Source of the DNA: JAPOXR01 sp965219635
GTDB lineage: Bacteria; Pseudomonadota; Alphaproteobacteria; Rhodobacterales; Rhodobacteraceae
Assembly (NCBI GenBank): GCA_965219635.1
Contig: OZ244783.1
Location: 3,100,001-3,164,000 of the forward strand
Direction: 5' to 3'
Length of the DNA stretch: 64,000 bases
Positions 63,294-64,000 of this stretch are shown here, piece by piece. The position numbers were made by a program, and so were the translations under genes. The notes below the pieces were generated by a model. That model was not told where the DNA came from and searched no databases. It saw only the letters and a list, made by a program, of their open reading frames with translations. Within the stretch, counting starts at the first letter, position 1, and every line of letters starts with the position of its first letter.

Positions 63294-63752
63294 ATGCGAA
63301 TATTTTTGCTGCTGCTGCTCGTGCCACTTGTCGAAATCGGGTTGTTCATCCAGGTCGGCGGTTTGATCGGCCTTTGGCCAACCCTGCTTGTCGTTGTTGC
63401 AACAGCTGTGGGCGGAACCATGTTGCTGCGCCGGGAAGGCCCTCAGATCCTGGGACGGTTACGTGACTCACTTGCCCAAGGCCGTGATCCGTCTACCGAT
63501 CTGCTGCACGGCCTGCTCGTGTTTGTTGGCGCATTGCTGCTCCTGACCCCGGGATTCTGCACCGATGCGGTGGGCATCGTCATGTTGGTTCCCCAAGGGC
63601 GGGATCTGCTTATTCGGTTCGGCAGACAGACAATCGTTGCAAATGCCGGGTCCTTTGCCCGCCACAGCCAGTCATACCGGTTTGAAAGTGACGATCATGT
63701 GATCGAAGGACATGGCGAGTTCGTTGATGAAGGCGACGCCAAAACCAGGTGA
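63294..63752 (+). CDS. fxsA: FxsA family membrane protein
   Basis: 152 residues. MRIFLLLLLVPLVEIGLFIQ begins the FxsA fold with three membrane helices and the LLLTPGFCTDAVGIVMLVP segment. In E. coli it influences phage T7 exclusion by F plasmids. The ATG at 63294 excludes an upstream hydrophilic extension. timA lies divergently. Confidence 0.87.
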   Translation: MRIFLLLLLVPLVEIGLFIQVGGLIGLWPTLLVVVATAVGGTMLLRREGPQILGRLRDSLAQGRDPSTDLLHGLLVFVGALLLLTPGFCTDAVGIVMLVPQGRDLLIRFGRQTIVANAGSFARHSQSYRFESDDHVIEGHGEFVDEGDAKTR

Positions 63753-64000
63753 ATATGGCCAACTTCGCCTTGATGGTACGGGACCTGCGATAGCTCACCA
63801 TGGAATTCCTGGCGGTCCAACGCCTTGACGTCCGGTTCCCGGCGCGCAATTTTCTCCGCCAGTCCCGAAAATGCTCAATCTGCTGGCTTTTTTTGATTGG
63901 CCGGGAATGCCTTGAACCGCTAGGAGGCTGAATTCAGTTACGGCAGTGCAGCATTCAGCGGAAAACGTAAGTGCAACAAGACGGGGGTGTAAGGATGAAG
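63753..64000. other. Right-edge intergenic region
   Basis: No gene supported. The last bases (GGGGGTGTAAGG, then ATGAAG at 63995) may be the ribosome site and start of a gene cut by the window end; secB would be the usual neighbour, but six bases cannot show it. Confidence 0.3.

Noticed and set aside
1..64000. tRNA, rRNA, IS element or integrase genes
   Set aside because: None recognised; no transposase-like product and no terminal inverted repeats near the CRISPR island.

Overview
The window looks like chromosomal DNA of an alphaproteobacterium. The grounds are the gene orders rph-rdgB-hemW, hrcA-grpE, rimP-nusA-ylxR-infB and TimA-Smr-FxsA, the AraC-regulated polyol ABC cluster with a mannitol-dehydrogenase family enzyme, a TRAP-TAXI transporter, and an RpoH-type CTTG/CYTATNT promoter before dnaK. 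Base composition is moderately GC-rich, falling in the gaps that flank the cas genes. I cannot name the genus from sequence alone.

Layout. 0-2.4 kb: divergent zinc importer (znuB partial, znuC / znuA). 2.7-5.9 kb: fused TRAP permease and TAXI receptor. 6.2-8.9 kb: AlbA_2/HATPase protein and a convergent Xre-RES toxin-antitoxin pair with a recognisable promoter/operator. 8.9-12.2 kb: leftward cysQ, kdsB and a glutamate-synthase-like flavoprotein. 12.6-19.0 kb: polyol ABC importer with AraC regulator and polyol dehydrogenase. 19.3-25.0 kb: fatty-acid-hydroxylase-like membrane enzyme, an AbiEi-like/HipA fusion kinase with its own inverted repeat, a GMC oxidoreductase and AlkB. 25.2-33.4 kb: dnaK-dnaJ, a likely sulfolactate/sulfopyruvate cassette (dehydrogenase plus two-subunit TPP decarboxylase), and mutS. 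33.4-35.1 kb: hrcA-grpE. 35.2-48.7 kb: a complete type I-E CRISPR-Cas locus. 49.2-51.7 kb: rph-rdgB-hemW. 52-55.2 kb: orphan DNA methyltransferase, AhpD-like protein, OmpA-domain protein, DUF1801. 55.2-60.7 kb: rimP-nusA-ylxR-infB behind a short leader with an intrinsic terminator. 60.8-63.8 kb: metallophosphoesterase, Smr protein, TimA, FxsA.

The CRISPR-Cas island is the main accessory element. It carries cas3, cse1, cse2, cas7e, cas5e, cas6e, cas1 and cas2, all leftward, then an 82-bp leader and an array of 80 repeats and 79 spacers (repeat ends counted by hand). The leader is at the cas2 side (high coordinates); the old, degenerate end stops about 120 bp from the hrcA start codon. The island sits between hrcA and rph, genes that are commonly neighbours in alphaproteobacteria.

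Reading the spacers gave the most unusual signals. Spacer 3 encodes, on the crRNA strand, a peptide nearly identical to the N-terminus of the adjacent HrcA, with almost all differences synonymous. Spacers 43, 50 and 52 derive from the same target gene; 43 and 52 differ only at positions in a single codon phase. Spacer 44 is a self-complementary hairpin. A degenerate solitary repeat supplies the last codons of cas3. Nothing in the island looks like a wholly new effector system; the novelty lies in the array content and its junction with the heat-shock regulator.
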